Position numbers and translations under genes: made by a program. The notes beneath the pieces were generated by a model, which worked only from the letters and a program-made list of their open reading frames with translations, did no database searches and had not been told where the DNA came from. Positions 9,300 to 18,068 of a stretch of 64,000 bases of DNA are shown in pieces; position 1 is the first letter of the stretch; each line of letters starts with the position of its first letter. Origin of the DNA: Rhodoferax sp. (GTDB lineage Bacteria > Pseudomonadota > Gammaproteobacteria > Burkholderiales > Burkholderiaceae_C); contig NZ_JAMPYG010000014.1 in the NCBI RefSeq assembly GCF_023700745.1, forward strand, positions 22,600 to 86,599. Direction: 5' to 3'.

Positions 9300-9846
9300 C
9301 TGGAATGTGGCTTACTGGCTTCACAGACACCTAGGTGCCCGTCTCCAGGGCTTGTTCAACTGATGGTCTAGTGGTAAATCCCGTGCCTTCGTAAAATTTC
9401 CAGTGCATCCGCACAGATACTGAAATCCGGCATGGGGGCTCAAGGCAATGAGTGCAGGGTCGTCACCGGATATATCTGAAATCAGCAGTGTCACGACCCG
9501 CGCCGGAAACGCCGACGCCACCAGAGGCCAAGGCAATGACGAGGTCGTCTTGTGTCAGACCCGAGACGGCCTGTATCAAGGCTGTAGCATCACCCACGCT
9601 GGTTTGGTCAGGAACCGGATGGCTGCCTTCCATGACACGGATATGTCGCAACGGTAGATCGGTACCGACCAGCACAGCCACCACACCGCTCAAAGGCCCC
9701 TGTCAATGGGTTTCAAACGCCTCGGCCATGGCGACGGCATTGCCGACACCGACGACCACCGTGCGGCCACTCGCCACGGCAGTCTCATACATGCGGCGCA
9801 GCAGGCCACTCACATGGGCGGTGCGCAATATTCCGTTGGTGGACAT
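9300..9846 (-). pseudogene. ttuD: Glycerate 2-kinase (GckA/TtuD, MOFRL type) remnant
   Basis: Pieces of a glycerate 2-kinase can be read in order on the minus strand but not in one frame. LLRRMYETAVA comes first, then, with a deletion, GRTVVVGVGNAVAMAEAFETH and an in-frame TGA at 9713-9715. GPLSGVVAVLV and EGSHPVPDQTSVGDA through DDLVIALASGG follow. Next come a frameshift with a missing block to FPARVVTLLISDISGDDPALIA and another shift to PDFSICADALEILRRHGI. About half of the roughly 430-residue family is left and the C-terminal MOFRL domain is absent. It lies 14 bases behind the dehydrogenase gene and was evidently the last gene of the catabolic operon. Confidence 0.85.
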
Positions 9847-9860
9847 GGGTGTGGGATGAC

Positions 9861-10847
9861 CTAGGCAGGATTGGCGCAGTGGCCGCCACTTCCCAAGCCA
9901 AAATGGGACGCCACACCGTCCACGACCAGCATGCCCATGGCCGAACGAACCTCACGCGTGGCACTGCCGATATGGGGCAGCAAGGTGGTACGCGGCAATG
10001 CCAGCCAACGCGGATCAATGTTGGGCTCGTTGCGGTAGACATCCATGGCGATACCTGACAAGCGGCCCAGGGACATGTGCGTAAACAGTGCTTCCTCGTC
10101 CATCAGGTCGCCTCTTGCCACGTTCACCAGCATGGCATTTTGCGGCAGAAGCGCCAACCGATGAGCGTTGATCGCGCCCTTCAATTCCGGCGCAGAAGGT
10201 GCGCAAATGCAAAGCACGTCGCTGCATGCCATGAGTTCGTCCAGCGTGGCGTAATAACTTGCCCCTTTCGCCTGGTCTGGTGCGAGTTCTGACCGGTTGT
10301 GGTAATGGATGGACATGCCGAAAGGTCGCGCCCTGGCCGCGACTGCCTGGCCAATCCGCCCCATGCCGAATATGCCAAGATGCAAGCCTTGTAGGGACCG
10401 GCCCAACATTGAGCTAGGTGCCCATCGGCCCCAGCGCTCATCACGCAAGGTTTTTTCGGCGGATGAGGTGTCACGTGCTGCGGCAATGATCAAAAACAAG
10501 GCGAGATCCGCGACCGCTTCAGTCAGGACATCGGGCGTGTGAAAGACATGCAAGTTTTTCGCCGTTGCCGCTTTGAGGTCAACGTGGTCTGTACCCACAG
10601 AGTAGGTGCCAAGCACTTTCACGGATGCGGGCAAGGCGGCAATCGTGGCGACGTCCAGCTTGTCACCAGGCATGACGACCAGCGCGTCCATGCCCGCAAC
10701 CCGGTCGAGCAGTTGCGCTCCGATCGGTGTGGCTTCCTGCCAGATGGTCAAGTCAAAAAAAGTCTGGGTATAGACCTTCACATCGTCAGGCGGAATGCCT
10801 GTCATGAGAAGACGGGGGCGCTTGATCGATGGCGTTGTGGTATTCAT
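9861..10847 (-). CDS. D-2-hydroxyacid dehydrogenase (glyoxylate/hydroxypyruvate reductase type)
   Basis: NAD(P)-dependent 2-hydroxyacid dehydrogenase of 328 residues. The Rossmann motif GIFGMGRIGQAVA, the catalytic Arg in NVARGDLMDE, the Glu in YRNEP and the His in LLPHIGSAT are all present. The sequence resembles D-glycerate dehydrogenases, which interconvert hydroxypyruvate (or glyoxylate) and D-glycerate (or glycolate). The neighbouring glycerate 2-kinase remnant supports a hydroxypyruvate-to-glycerate role. The gene sits near the 3' end of the operon, 43 bases after the GntR gene. Confidence 0.88.
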   Translation of the reverse strand: MNTTTPSIKRPRLLMTGIPPDDVKVYTQTFFDLTIWQEATPIGAQLLDRVAGMDALVVMPGDKLDVATIAALPASVKVLGTYSVGTDHVDLKAATAKNLHVFHTPDVLTEAVADLALFLIIAAARDTSSAEKTLRDERWGRWAPSSMLGRSLQGLHLGIFGMGRIGQAVAARARPFGMSIHYHNRSELAPDQAKGASYYATLDELMACSDVLCICAPSAPELKGAINAHRLALLPQNAMLVNVARGDLMDEEALFTHMSLGRLSGIAMDVYRNEPNIDPRWLALPRTTLLPHIGSATREVRSAMGMLVVDGVASHFGLGSGGHCANPA

Positions 10848-10890
10848 GAAGTTAAAAAATCAGATATCAGACTTGCATCTTGATCGGGTT

Positions 10891-11595
10891 TTACTCCGTG
10901 ACGTACAGCATGGAAATTTTGGACGACTCGCGCCGCCACAGTGAAAAACATTCCTGCAAGGCGATACGTGCCATTTCGGGTTCGCGGTCCCGAAGTGCCT
11001 GAACCACCGAGCGGTGTGTGGCCACGCTGCGGTCAAAACTTCCCTTGACGACAGAAATCATACGCACACGATTGGTCATGACCGCACGAATCACGCTGGT
11101 GAGGCCGTCGATAATCAAAATGATGACCGGGTTGTGCGCGGCCCGTGCCAATTCAATATGGAAATCGAGCTGGCACTGGGCAAAACCGTCAATACCGGGG
11201 GCATCGGCCATGCGAGCGACCACGGCGTCCAGTGCATCAAATTCTTCCCGGCTGGCATCGATGGACGCAGTGACCGCCATCTCCATCCCGATCATTTCCA
11301 ATGCCTTCTGGATTTGTTCCAATGACAGAAAGCCCAGCTTGAGACTGACTTCAAAGTAGAACTGCAACACTTGCGCGTTGGGCAGCGACAGGAAAGTGCC
11401 GCTGCCTTGCCGCCGAGTTACAAACCCCAGCGTTTCCAGCACAGTCAACCGCTCCCGCACGGTAGGACGCTGCACGTCCAGCACTTCGGACAGTTCGCGC
11501 TCGGTGGGCAAGCGCACCCGGCCACTTTCGTCCGGCCGGACATGCATTGCGATTTCGATGATGCGAATCAGAAGGTCGTCGGTGGTTTCATTCAT
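10891..11595 (-). CDS. GntR-family regulator with FCD ligand domain
   Basis: A 234-residue transcription factor. The N-terminal winged helix (about residues 5-70; LPTERELSEVLDVQRPTVRERLTVLETLGFV) is followed by an FCD domain (about 90-225) with the acidic/His pattern expected to bind a metal and a small organic acid or sugar acid. It is encoded inside the catabolic operon, so autoregulation is likely. The two TGGT-N3-ACCA palindromes ahead of the TRAP genes fit the usual operator form of this family and are the natural targets; this link is inferred. Confidence 0.9.
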   Translation of the reverse strand: MNETTDDLLIRIIEIAMHVRPDESGRVRLPTERELSEVLDVQRPTVRERLTVLETLGFVTRRQGSGTFLSLPNAQVLQFYFEVSLKLGFLSLEQIQKALEMIGMEMAVTASIDASREEFDALDAVVARMADAPGIDGFAQCQLDFHIELARAAHNPVIILIIDGLTSVIRAVMTNRVRMISVVKGSFDRSVATHRSVVQALRDREPEMARIALQECFSLWRRESSKISMLYVTE

Positions 11596-11610
11596 GACCT
11601 GGAGTGCACA

Positions 11611-13107
11611 CTAGGCCTTTTGACCGAGTTCGTGCATCGACGTCGCGAGGACAGGGTAGAGACGCGTAAAGATTTCAAAATGACGTTGATAAATATCTTG
11701 CTTGTGTGCCGACGATGGTTTGACCCACTGAGAGGATATTTTCACCGAAGGCAAGGCAGCATCTTCGAGTCCCGAAAAATGATCGCCGGCAATAGCTCCC
11801 AGCAAAGCCGCGCCCAAAGCACCGGCATCCTGAAATTCCGTAGTGCCATATTCCAGACAAAGAACGTCAGCCTTGATCTGTGCCCAGAACCGGCTGTGGG
11901 AGCCACCGCCTACACCCACCATGCGCTTGGGCTTCAAGCCCCATTTGCTTTCTGCCAGGCCCATGATCTGTCGCAGGCCGAATGCCGTTCCTTCAAATAC
12001 GGCGCGAATCATGTCGCCGCGTGTGTGCCCCAGTCGCAGTCCTATCCATGCAGCACTCGCTTCGGAGTCCCAGATGGGGCTGCGTTCACCCGCCAGGTAT
12101 GGCAGGAATATGAGCCCGTTGGCACCCGGCAAGGACTCCTGGGCCAATCGTTCCAACTCGGCCAGCGACTTGACTTCCGGCCATACTTTGCTTTGCAGCC
12201 ACCCAAACGAGCCGCCCAAAGTCGACATGGCACCATGCGCGAGCCAGCGATTCGGGTAAACGTGGTGGCGATTGAGAAAGCCAGCATCGAAATTCGGCTG
12301 ATCCATGCAGAACGTGATCACTCCGGAGGTTCCCACCGATTCAAAGGCTTGCCCGTTGTCGCGCAATTGCATGGCGAATGCCGCAGCAGCCGTATCTGCC
12401 ACACCCAAAGCCACCGCAATGCCAGCGGGCATACCGGTGAGTGCCGCCATCTCAAGGGTCACACTCCCCAGGCGCTGTGAGCCTTGCACGATGGGAGGCA
12501 GGTAATCGGCGGGTGTCTGCCACAAGGCGACCAGATCAGGGTGCCATTGTGGCTGCGCCTGCTTGACGTCCATCAAGCCCGAATAAGATGCCTGGGTCGG
12601 GTCGATAGCCAATTCGCCCGTCATGCGCATTGCGATGTAGCTGTTGAGCATGCAGACGCTGCGCACGTTTTTCCATACTTCAGGTTCGTTTTGCTGCACC
12701 CACATCAAATTGGCGGCCCAGCAGGTGGACGTGCTGGCCCGGTTGCCACTGCGTTCCTGGAAGGCAACCGTGTCACCCACAACAGACCGGACGATCGAGT
12801 CTGCGCGACCGTCCAGATAGACCATGGCATGGCGCACCGGCCTGCGCTCGCTGTCCAGCAAAATCGTGGTGGGGCAGGTGGTCGATAATCCTATCGAGCT
12901 TACCGGTCCGGTCTGAGCCGTCATCTCTTGCAATGCTTCCAGCAATAACTCCCAATAGCGCTCCAGATCGATTTCGACCCATAACGCATAAGGTGTTATG
13001 ACCGGGACAAAACGCTGTACTTTTTTGAGCAAGTTGCCATTGGTGTCAAAGGCACAAACCTTGATGGCACTCGTCCCAGCATCAATGCCCAAAAAAACTT
13101 TAGTCAT
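11611..13107 (-). CDS. FGGY-family carbohydrate kinase (xylulokinase-like)
   Basis: ATP-dependent sugar or polyol kinase of 498 residues with the actin-like fold. FLGIDAGTSAIKVCAFD is the N-terminal phosphate-binding loop, and MVGVGGGSHSRFWAQIKADVL with DAGALGAALLGAIAG is the C-terminal nucleotide site. It most resembles the xylulokinase branch, but FGGY substrate cannot be read from sequence. In this operon it probably phosphorylates the ketose produced by the zinc dehydrogenase, giving the substrate of the aldolase. The gene starts eight bases inside the end of the dehydrogenase gene, indicating translational coupling. Confidence 0.88.
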   Translation of the reverse strand: MTKVFLGIDAGTSAIKVCAFDTNGNLLKKVQRFVPVITPYALWVEIDLERYWELLLEALQEMTAQTGPVSSIGLSTTCPTTILLDSERRPVRHAMVYLDGRADSIVRSVVGDTVAFQERSGNRASTSTCWAANLMWVQQNEPEVWKNVRSVCMLNSYIAMRMTGELAIDPTQASYSGLMDVKQAQPQWHPDLVALWQTPADYLPPIVQGSQRLGSVTLEMAALTGMPAGIAVALGVADTAAAAFAMQLRDNGQAFESVGTSGVITFCMDQPNFDAGFLNRHHVYPNRWLAHGAMSTLGGSFGWLQSKVWPEVKSLAELERLAQESLPGANGLIFLPYLAGERSPIWDSEASAAWIGLRLGHTRGDMIRAVFEGTAFGLRQIMGLAESKWGLKPKRMVGVGGGSHSRFWAQIKADVLCLEYGTTEFQDAGALGAALLGAIAGDHFSGLEDAALPSVKISSQWVKPSSAHKQDIYQRHFEIFTRLYPVLATSMHELGQKA

Positions 13108-14140
13108 TGTGGATCGCTACCTTGATTGCGTTACCACTCGCTGCCGCGTCAAAGGCTGCCAGTGAGTCGGCCACGCTGTACCGATGCGTGATCAACGAGG
13201 TCGCGTCAATTTGTCCGCTGGACAACATGTTCAATGCCAGCTCATAGCCGCTGCGGCTCAAGGCACTGGCACCTGTGACGGTGATTTCGTTGTAGTGGAT
13301 CAAGTTGACGTCAATGCTGGACATGTCGCCTTGGGAGAACCCTGCGAACAGGTTGACGCGACCCCCCTTGCGCACCAGATTCAAGGCCTCGTTGGCCAGC
13401 GCTGGCACACCAATCGCGAGGATCACGACGTCGGCACCCAGGCCTTCCGTCTTCTGTTTCACGAAGTCCAGCAGGTTTTCCTTGGTGGGGTCACAGGCGT
13501 GGTTTACTCCGCGTTCCAGTGCGGCCTGCCGGCGCGCTGCATTGGGTTCGCTGATGATGACCTGTCGCGCGCCCGCTGCCTTGGCCAGGGCCGCGTGCAT
13601 CAGCCCGATGGGCCCCGCCCCCAGGATGACAACGGAGTCGCCGAGTCCAACCTGTGCATTCTTCTGGCCATTGATGCAACAGGCCAGCGGTTCACTCAGC
13701 GCAGCGGCTTCAAAGCTCATGCCCGCCGGCATCTTGAAAACGTTGCCCGCCTGCAAGGCGATGGCCGGAATCCGGATGTACTGCGCAAAAGCGCCATCAA
13801 ACTCGTACCCCATGGCTTGACGATTCTGGCAGACGTTTTCCAGACCGGCTTTGCAATAAGCGCAGGCGCGGCAAGGAACCACAGGGTCCATGCAAACGCG
13901 GTCGCCCGTGGCGAACCCCGTCACACCATCACCCGTCTGAACCACCACACCGGCGAACTCATGGCCGATGATGGAAGGGAAGCGAATCCCCTTGGTCTTT
14001 TTCCCCGACAGGATTCGCAGGTCGGTGCCGCACACTGTTGCAGCCCGGATCGACAGGATCAACTCACCGGGGCCCGCTTCCGGGGTGGCAATATCGCCGA
14101 CCTCCAGAACGTTGGGAGCGCGCAAGACGGCCGCTTTCAT
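13100..14140 (-). CDS. Zinc-dependent alcohol/polyol dehydrogenase (sorbitol dehydrogenase type)
   Basis: Medium-chain NAD(P)-dependent dehydrogenase of 346 residues. CGTDLRI and GHEFAG carry the catalytic zinc ligands, the four-Cys structural zinc loop is CRACAYCKAGLENVC, and GAGPIGLMHAALAKAAGA is the coenzyme site. The overall type is L-iditol/sorbitol/threonine dehydrogenase. In this operon it is the likely first oxidation step, polyol to ketose. Its start overlaps the aldolase stop by four bases (ATGA). Confidence 0.88.
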   Translation of the reverse strand: MKAAVLRAPNVLEVGDIATPEAGPGELILSIRAATVCGTDLRILSGKKTKGIRFPSIIGHEFAGVVVQTGDGVTGFATGDRVCMDPVVPCRACAYCKAGLENVCQNRQAMGYEFDGAFAQYIRIPAIALQAGNVFKMPAGMSFEAAALSEPLACCINGQKNAQVGLGDSVVILGAGPIGLMHAALAKAAGARQVIISEPNAARRQAALERGVNHACDPTKENLLDFVKQKTEGLGADVVILAIGVPALANEALNLVRKGGRVNLFAGFSQGDMSSIDVNLIHYNEITVTGASALSRSGYELALNMLSSGQIDATSLITHRYSVADSLAAFDAAASGNAIKVAIHND

Positions 14141-14949
14141 TGGGCACCTGCTGCCACGTCGGCTTCGTAAACTTTGAGGGACTCGGCCACGCTGGCGTTT
14201 TTGTGGATCAGCGCATTGAGTGCCTTGATCACGCTGCTGGTGTGGGGGTGCGACCAGACGAAACGACCATAGGTAACGCCACCCAGACCCACGTCAAGTG
14301 CCTCATGCGTCATGCGCAGATAGTCTTCCAGTGTTTCACCCATTTCACCGCCGGCGAGGGCGACGATGGCAGGGCAACCTTCCACCACGCTGCGGAAACT
14401 TTCGGCGGAGCCGGTCCACAGGGTCTTGATGATGTCCACGCCCAACTCGGCGCCGACACGAGCGGCATACCTGACCGCCTTGGCATCATGGGGATCCTTG
14501 ATCATGGTGCCTTTGGGGTAGATGTGGGCCACCAGCGGCATGCCCATGGATTGCGCTTCCTTGGACATGCGCCCCAGGAAGCTGAGCTGCTCTGCCTGCT
14601 CCGGACCGCCCACGATGCAGCCGACGGATACAGCATCCGCGCCGAGACGCACTGCTTCTTCGACATCGGCCACCGGAGCGTCGTAATGAGGGTGGTATTG
14701 GGTGGAATAGGCGCTGATCTTCAGAATCATGGCCGCCTGCCCTGCATAGGGTGCAAACACCTTTTCGGCAATACCTTTATGCATGGTGATGGCGTCCGGC
14801 ATGCCATCAACCACTTTTTTCATGGTTTCACGGATATTTTCCAGACCTGGCAACACACCGCGCGTGATCGGATGGTCAATGGTGATGGCCAGCATACGCC
14901 CCGATGGGCCCATCAGACGACGCATACGAACTTGTTTTCCTACGGACAT
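14137..14949 (-). CDS. Class I aldolase of the DhnA/LsrF/FbaB type
   Basis: A 270-residue TIM-barrel aldolase of the COG1830 group. The Schiff-base lysine is seen in GVDIIKTLWTG (about residue 177). AITIDHPITRGVLPG near the N-terminus and ALAGGEMG after the lysine are family features. Known relatives cleave fructose-1,6-bisphosphate, phospho-AI-2 (LsrF) or make aminodideoxy-heptulosonates. Here a role in splitting the phosphorylated product of the FGGY kinase is the best inference. It lies 47 bases after the TRAP large permease gene and overlaps the dehydrogenase gene. Confidence 0.82.
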   Translation of the reverse strand: MSVGKQVRMRRLMGPSGRMLAITIDHPITRGVLPGLENIRETMKKVVDGMPDAITMHKGIAEKVFAPYAGQAAMILKISAYSTQYHPHYDAPVADVEEAVRLGADAVSVGCIVGGPEQAEQLSFLGRMSKEAQSMGMPLVAHIYPKGTMIKDPHDAKAVRYAARVGAELGVDIIKTLWTGSAESFRSVVEGCPAIVALAGGEMGETLEDYLRMTHEALDVGLGGVTYGRFVWSHPHTSSVIKALNALIHKNASVAESLKVYEADVAAGAQ

Positions 14950-14996
14950 AAAGTACTCCAGTTAAATTGATGATCGGGAACAGAAAAAGCAGGCAA

Positions 14997-16280
14997 TCAG
15001 TACATTCCGAACAATTTCAGAGGACCAATTACCAGCACGGGAAACAGAACGAGCGCCATGATGGAGAGCACCAGGACAGAAACAGGCCCGGTCGAACTCT
15101 TGATCACATCTTCCAGGCTCATGTTGGTGACCTTGGCGACTGCGAAGAGGCATACCCCTACGGGCGGTGTCACCAGACCCAGCGTCAGGGTGATGACGAT
15201 GACGACGAGCAAATGGATCGGATCAACACCCAGCATCATGGCTGGTGGTACCAGGATCGGTATCAGGATGAACATGGCAGCAATCGCGTCCATGAACATC
15301 CCCACGACCACCAGGAACAGGAAGATCAATACCATGATCAAAGTCGGATCTTTGGTGATGGAGCCCAGCCATGTGCCCACCATCACGGGCAGGCCATCAA
15401 ATGCGAACACCCAGGCTGCCAATTTGCCGGTGGCTGCAATAAACAGGATGCCACCACTCGAACGGCCGGTCTCCTTGAGCATTTCTCGCATGTCTGCCCA
15501 AGTGATGTTTTTGTAAACAATGGCGGCAATGAAGAAGGTGTAAACCACGGCAATCGACGCCGCCTCGGTCGGTGTAAAAAAGCCGTCCAGGATGCCCGCC
15601 ATCAGAATCACGGGCGTCAGCATAGGCAGGATGGCCCGCATTGCCGCATTGGCAAAATGCCGCACATCAAAAGGTGTTGGTTTGCACACGCCACGGCGAA
15701 CGCTGTAAATGTGGTTGTAGACCATCAGGAAAGCCGCGATGAAGAGGCCCGGCACAAGGCCTGCAATCAGCAGCAACCCGATCGACTGGTTGGCGATCGA
15801 GCCGGCAATCACCATCAGGATCGACGGTGGAATGATGGAGGACAGGGTGGAGGTCGCCAAGGTCATGCCCACGGCATAACCTTTGTCATAGCCGTGCTTG
15901 ACCATGGCGTTGATTTCAATGGCGCCGAGCGATGCGATGTCTGCGACTGATGAGCCGGAAATGCCTCCAAACACGACAGAAGATGTCACATTGACATGTC
16001 CCATGCCACCTGGAAGCCAGCCGACTATGGCGTGGGCAAAGTCGAAGATCCGGTCGGCTACGCCACCTTTGTCCATCAACTGACCCACCAGGAGGAACAA
16101 GGGCACGGCCACAAGCAGAAAGGAATTCATCGCTGAAAACATGCTTTCTGACAGCACATGAACGGGGGTGCTGGTAAATATTGCGATGCTCGCAACACTG
16201 GAGAGTCCGAGTGCAATGGCCAGCGGACAACCCACGGCGCACAGCAACAGGAACAGGGATAACAAGGTGAGGCTCATCAT
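14997..16280 (-). CDS. dctM: TRAP transporter large permease (DctM type)
   Basis: The 427-residue protein has about 12 hydrophobic segments and the DctM signature regions VPLFLLVGQLMDKGG, FGGISGSSVADIASLGAIEI and LVTPPVGVCLFAVAKVT. It forms the sodium-coupled translocation channel of a tripartite transporter in the inner membrane. It works with the small subunit and the binding protein encoded just upstream. Together they should bring an organic acid or polyol-type substrate to the dehydrogenase, kinase and aldolase encoded next. Confidence 0.94.
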   Translation of the reverse strand: MMSLTLLSLFLLLCAVGCPLAIALGLSSVASIAIFTSTPVHVLSESMFSAMNSFLLVAVPLFLLVGQLMDKGGVADRIFDFAHAIVGWLPGGMGHVNVTSSVVFGGISGSSVADIASLGAIEINAMVKHGYDKGYAVGMTLATSTLSSIIPPSILMVIAGSIANQSIGLLLIAGLVPGLFIAAFLMVYNHIYSVRRGVCKPTPFDVRHFANAAMRAILPMLTPVILMAGILDGFFTPTEAASIAVVYTFFIAAIVYKNITWADMREMLKETGRSSGGILFIAATGKLAAWVFAFDGLPVMVGTWLGSITKDPTLIMVLIFLFLVVVGMFMDAIAAMFILIPILVPPAMMLGVDPIHLLVVIVITLTLGLVTPPVGVCLFAVAKVTNMSLEDVIKSSTGPVSVLVLSIMALVLFPVLVIGPLKLFGMY

Positions 16281-16298
16281 TTGGTTAGCACCACTAAT

Positions 16299-16826
16299 TC
16301 ATGCGTTGCCATCAGTGACGGCGATGGTTGATCTGTGCGTGCGAAGTGACTGCCACAAACTGAAAATAGACAATACTGCTGACGCTGGAACGATCACGCC
16401 GACGACCCAGCTGGGCCAGCTCAAGGTGGCGATCTGCTCGTTCATCACAACTTGTTGCCTGACCATGTACCAGCCGGTCCACACGGTCAGCGCGAAAAAC
16501 GTCAGGCTGCACGCCACATAGATAGGGAGAGCGCTGCGGCGAATGAAGCCTGGAAAATACTGAAGCAAGACGGTGACACGCGCAGCATCCGCATGGCGAA
16601 TACTCGCGGCGATGCCCGAAAAGACCATCCAGATAAAGCAGGCGCGTGTCAGCTCTTCGGTCCATGAGAAAGGGGAATCCAGGAGCCTCCCAGCCACCTG
16701 GACCAGAACCACAAGCACAATGGCCGCGACGGCGACGCCACACACGCCATCAGTCATCAACAACAACAACCGCGATGCCAGGGTAGGTCGGTCTGCGATC
16801 TGGTCAGGAGACAGGGGAGAACTCAT
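16299..16826 (-). CDS. dctQ: TRAP transporter small permease (DctQ type)
   Basis: A 175-residue four-helix membrane protein with the DctQ motif FSWTEELTRACFIWMVFSGIAA in its middle. It is the small membrane subunit that pairs with DctM. The gene lies between the binding-protein gene (gap 10 bases) and the large permease gene (gap 18 bases), the standard P-Q-M order. Confidence 0.92.
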   Translation of the reverse strand: MSSPLSPDQIADRPTLASRLLLLMTDGVCGVAVAAIVLVVLVQVAGRLLDSPFSWTEELTRACFIWMVFSGIAASIRHADAARVTVLLQYFPGFIRRSALPIYVACSLTFFALTVWTGWYMVRQQVVMNEQIATLSWPSWVVGVIVPASAVLSIFSLWQSLRTHRSTIAVTDGNA

Positions 16827-16836
16827 GGTGCTTCAC

Positions 16837-17832
16837 TCACTTCTTGCCAACAAAAGTCAGCGTCTTGTCAAAGAAGGCTTGGTCTTTCACGAGTTGCGCA
16901 AAGCGCGGGAAAAGGCCTTTGGCAACAGCCACAAAGGCCTTTTGTTGATCAGGCGTCAGGCTATTGACGGCCACACCCTTGGAAACCAGGAAGTCGATGG
17001 ATTGCTTGGCGTCGGCCGCGTCATTGGCAGCTTTCCAGGCTTCGGCTTCTACCGCGGCGGTTTCCAGTGCCTGCTTGTCTTTGTCAGACAAGCCACTGAA
17101 TTTGCCCGGGTTGATGGCAAGCACCCAGCCGTCGGCCATGTGGTTGGAGATCGTCGCGAATTTCTGCACTTCGTAAAGCTTCGCCGTCACCGGAATGTTG
17201 ATCGGGTTTTCCTGACCATCGACTACTTTCAATTGCAAGGCGTTGTACACCTCGCCAAAAGCCATGGGTGTGGGTGCCGCGCCCATCTTGCTGAAAAACT
17301 CGACCCACAGCGGGTTGTTGGGCACGCGGAACTTCATGCCGGCCAGGTCTTGCGGCGACTGGATCGGCTTGCGGGAATTTGTCATTTGACGGAAGGGGCG
17401 CTGCCACATGCTCAGGCCTTTGAGGCCGATACCGTTCAGGTCGCCAAGCAGTTCCTGCCCGAGGGGGCCCACCAGATAGTTGCGCAACTGCGCGTTGTCA
17501 TCGAACAGGTAGGGGATGGAGATGGCGGTGAATTTGGGATTGAAGTTGGCATACAGGGAAGTGGACAGCAACAGCATGTCCAGTGATCCGCCCGCCAATT
17601 GACGCACGGCAGCAGAGGGGTCGCCGCCGTACAACTGGCCATTGGGAAACACCTTGATTTCCACCTCGCCGCCGGTCTTCGTTGCAACAATTTCAGCGTA
17701 TTTCTTTGCCGCCAGGGTGATTTCGGCGTTGTCAGGGTCAGGGGTGGACAGTGTGAACGTGGTTTTTGCCGATGCCCAGGTACCCGTCAGGGCAATCAAG
17801 CCAGAGAGGATCAGTGTTTTCAATTTCATCAT
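16837..17832 (-). CDS. dctP: TRAP transporter substrate-binding protein (DctP type)
   Basis: A 331-residue periplasmic binding protein. A signal peptide (MMKLKTLILSGLIALTGTWASA, cut before KTTF) is followed by the DctP fold. The conserved arginine region that usually contacts a substrate carboxylate is in GMKFRVPNNPLWVEFF (about residues 165-180), and QENPINIP follows. AGGAG at plus-strand 17840-17844 read on the minus strand (TCCT complement) sets the start at 17832. It is the first gene of the catabolic operon, and the paired palindromes lie just ahead of it. Confidence 0.93.
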   Translation of the reverse strand: MMKLKTLILSGLIALTGTWASAKTTFTLSTPDPDNAEITLAAKKYAEIVATKTGGEVEIKVFPNGQLYGGDPSAAVRQLAGGSLDMLLLSTSLYANFNPKFTAISIPYLFDDNAQLRNYLVGPLGQELLGDLNGIGLKGLSMWQRPFRQMTNSRKPIQSPQDLAGMKFRVPNNPLWVEFFSKMGAAPTPMAFGEVYNALQLKVVDGQENPINIPVTAKLYEVQKFATISNHMADGWVLAINPGKFSGLSDKDKQALETAAVEAEAWKAANDAADAKQSIDFLVSKGVAVNSLTPDQQKAFVAVAKGLFPRFAQLVKDQAFFDKTLTFVGKK

Positions 17833-17846
17833 GGTGAATCTCCTAA

Positions 17847-17857
17847 TGGTTATACCA
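17847..17857 (-). promoter_or_regulatory. Palindromic operator 1 (TGGT-TAT-ACCA) of the TRAP operon
   Basis: TGGTTATACCA lies 15 bases upstream of the dctP start. It is the exact reverse complement of the core of operator 2, 45 bases away centre to centre. The TGGT-N3-ACCA form agrees with FCD-type GntR operators. The site would cover the leader or ribosome-binding region, so binding should block expression. The assignment to the operon's GntR protein is inferred. Confidence 0.65.
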
Positions 17858-17887
17858 ATTTCTGTTGGTGCCGTAGCATAAGAAATT

Positions 17888-17906
17888 TAATTGGTATAAC
17901 CAATTA
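17888..17906 (-). promoter_or_regulatory. Palindromic operator 2 (TAATTGGT-ATA-ACCAATTA) of the TRAP operon
   Basis: A 19-base palindrome with eight-base arms, perfect except for the centre. Its core TGGTATAACCA is the same motif as operator 1 on the other strand. The 45-base spacing between centres is about four helical turns, allowing two dimers on the same face. The AT-rich segment between the two sites may hold the promoter. Confidence 0.68.
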
Positions 17907-17984
17907 TGGAAAACCCTTAGAGCTGGTCGAACAGCAGTTCGATGCCCGGATGCGGCTGAAGATGATCGCTTCGCACGAAATGCA

Positions 17985-18068
17985 AAATCCCGGATTGCCG
18001 CGTCGCTGCGCTCCTTTCCATGACCCCGGACTGCATGGATCGCCACGGCCCGTGGCCTCGCGATGACG
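17985..18068. repeat. REP-like intergenic element upstream of nrdJ
   Basis: The stretch CGGATTGCCGCGTCGCTGCG...CTCGCGATGACGG, with an inner perfect hairpin GCCACGGCCCGTGGC at 18042-18056, has the appearance of the short interspersed palindromic units common between Burkholderiales genes. A related end (GGTTCGCAATGACGG) recurs at about 18110-18126. The gap 17833-18204 otherwise holds only the two operators and the ribosome site of nrdJ. I see no cobalamin riboswitch. Confidence 0.5.
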
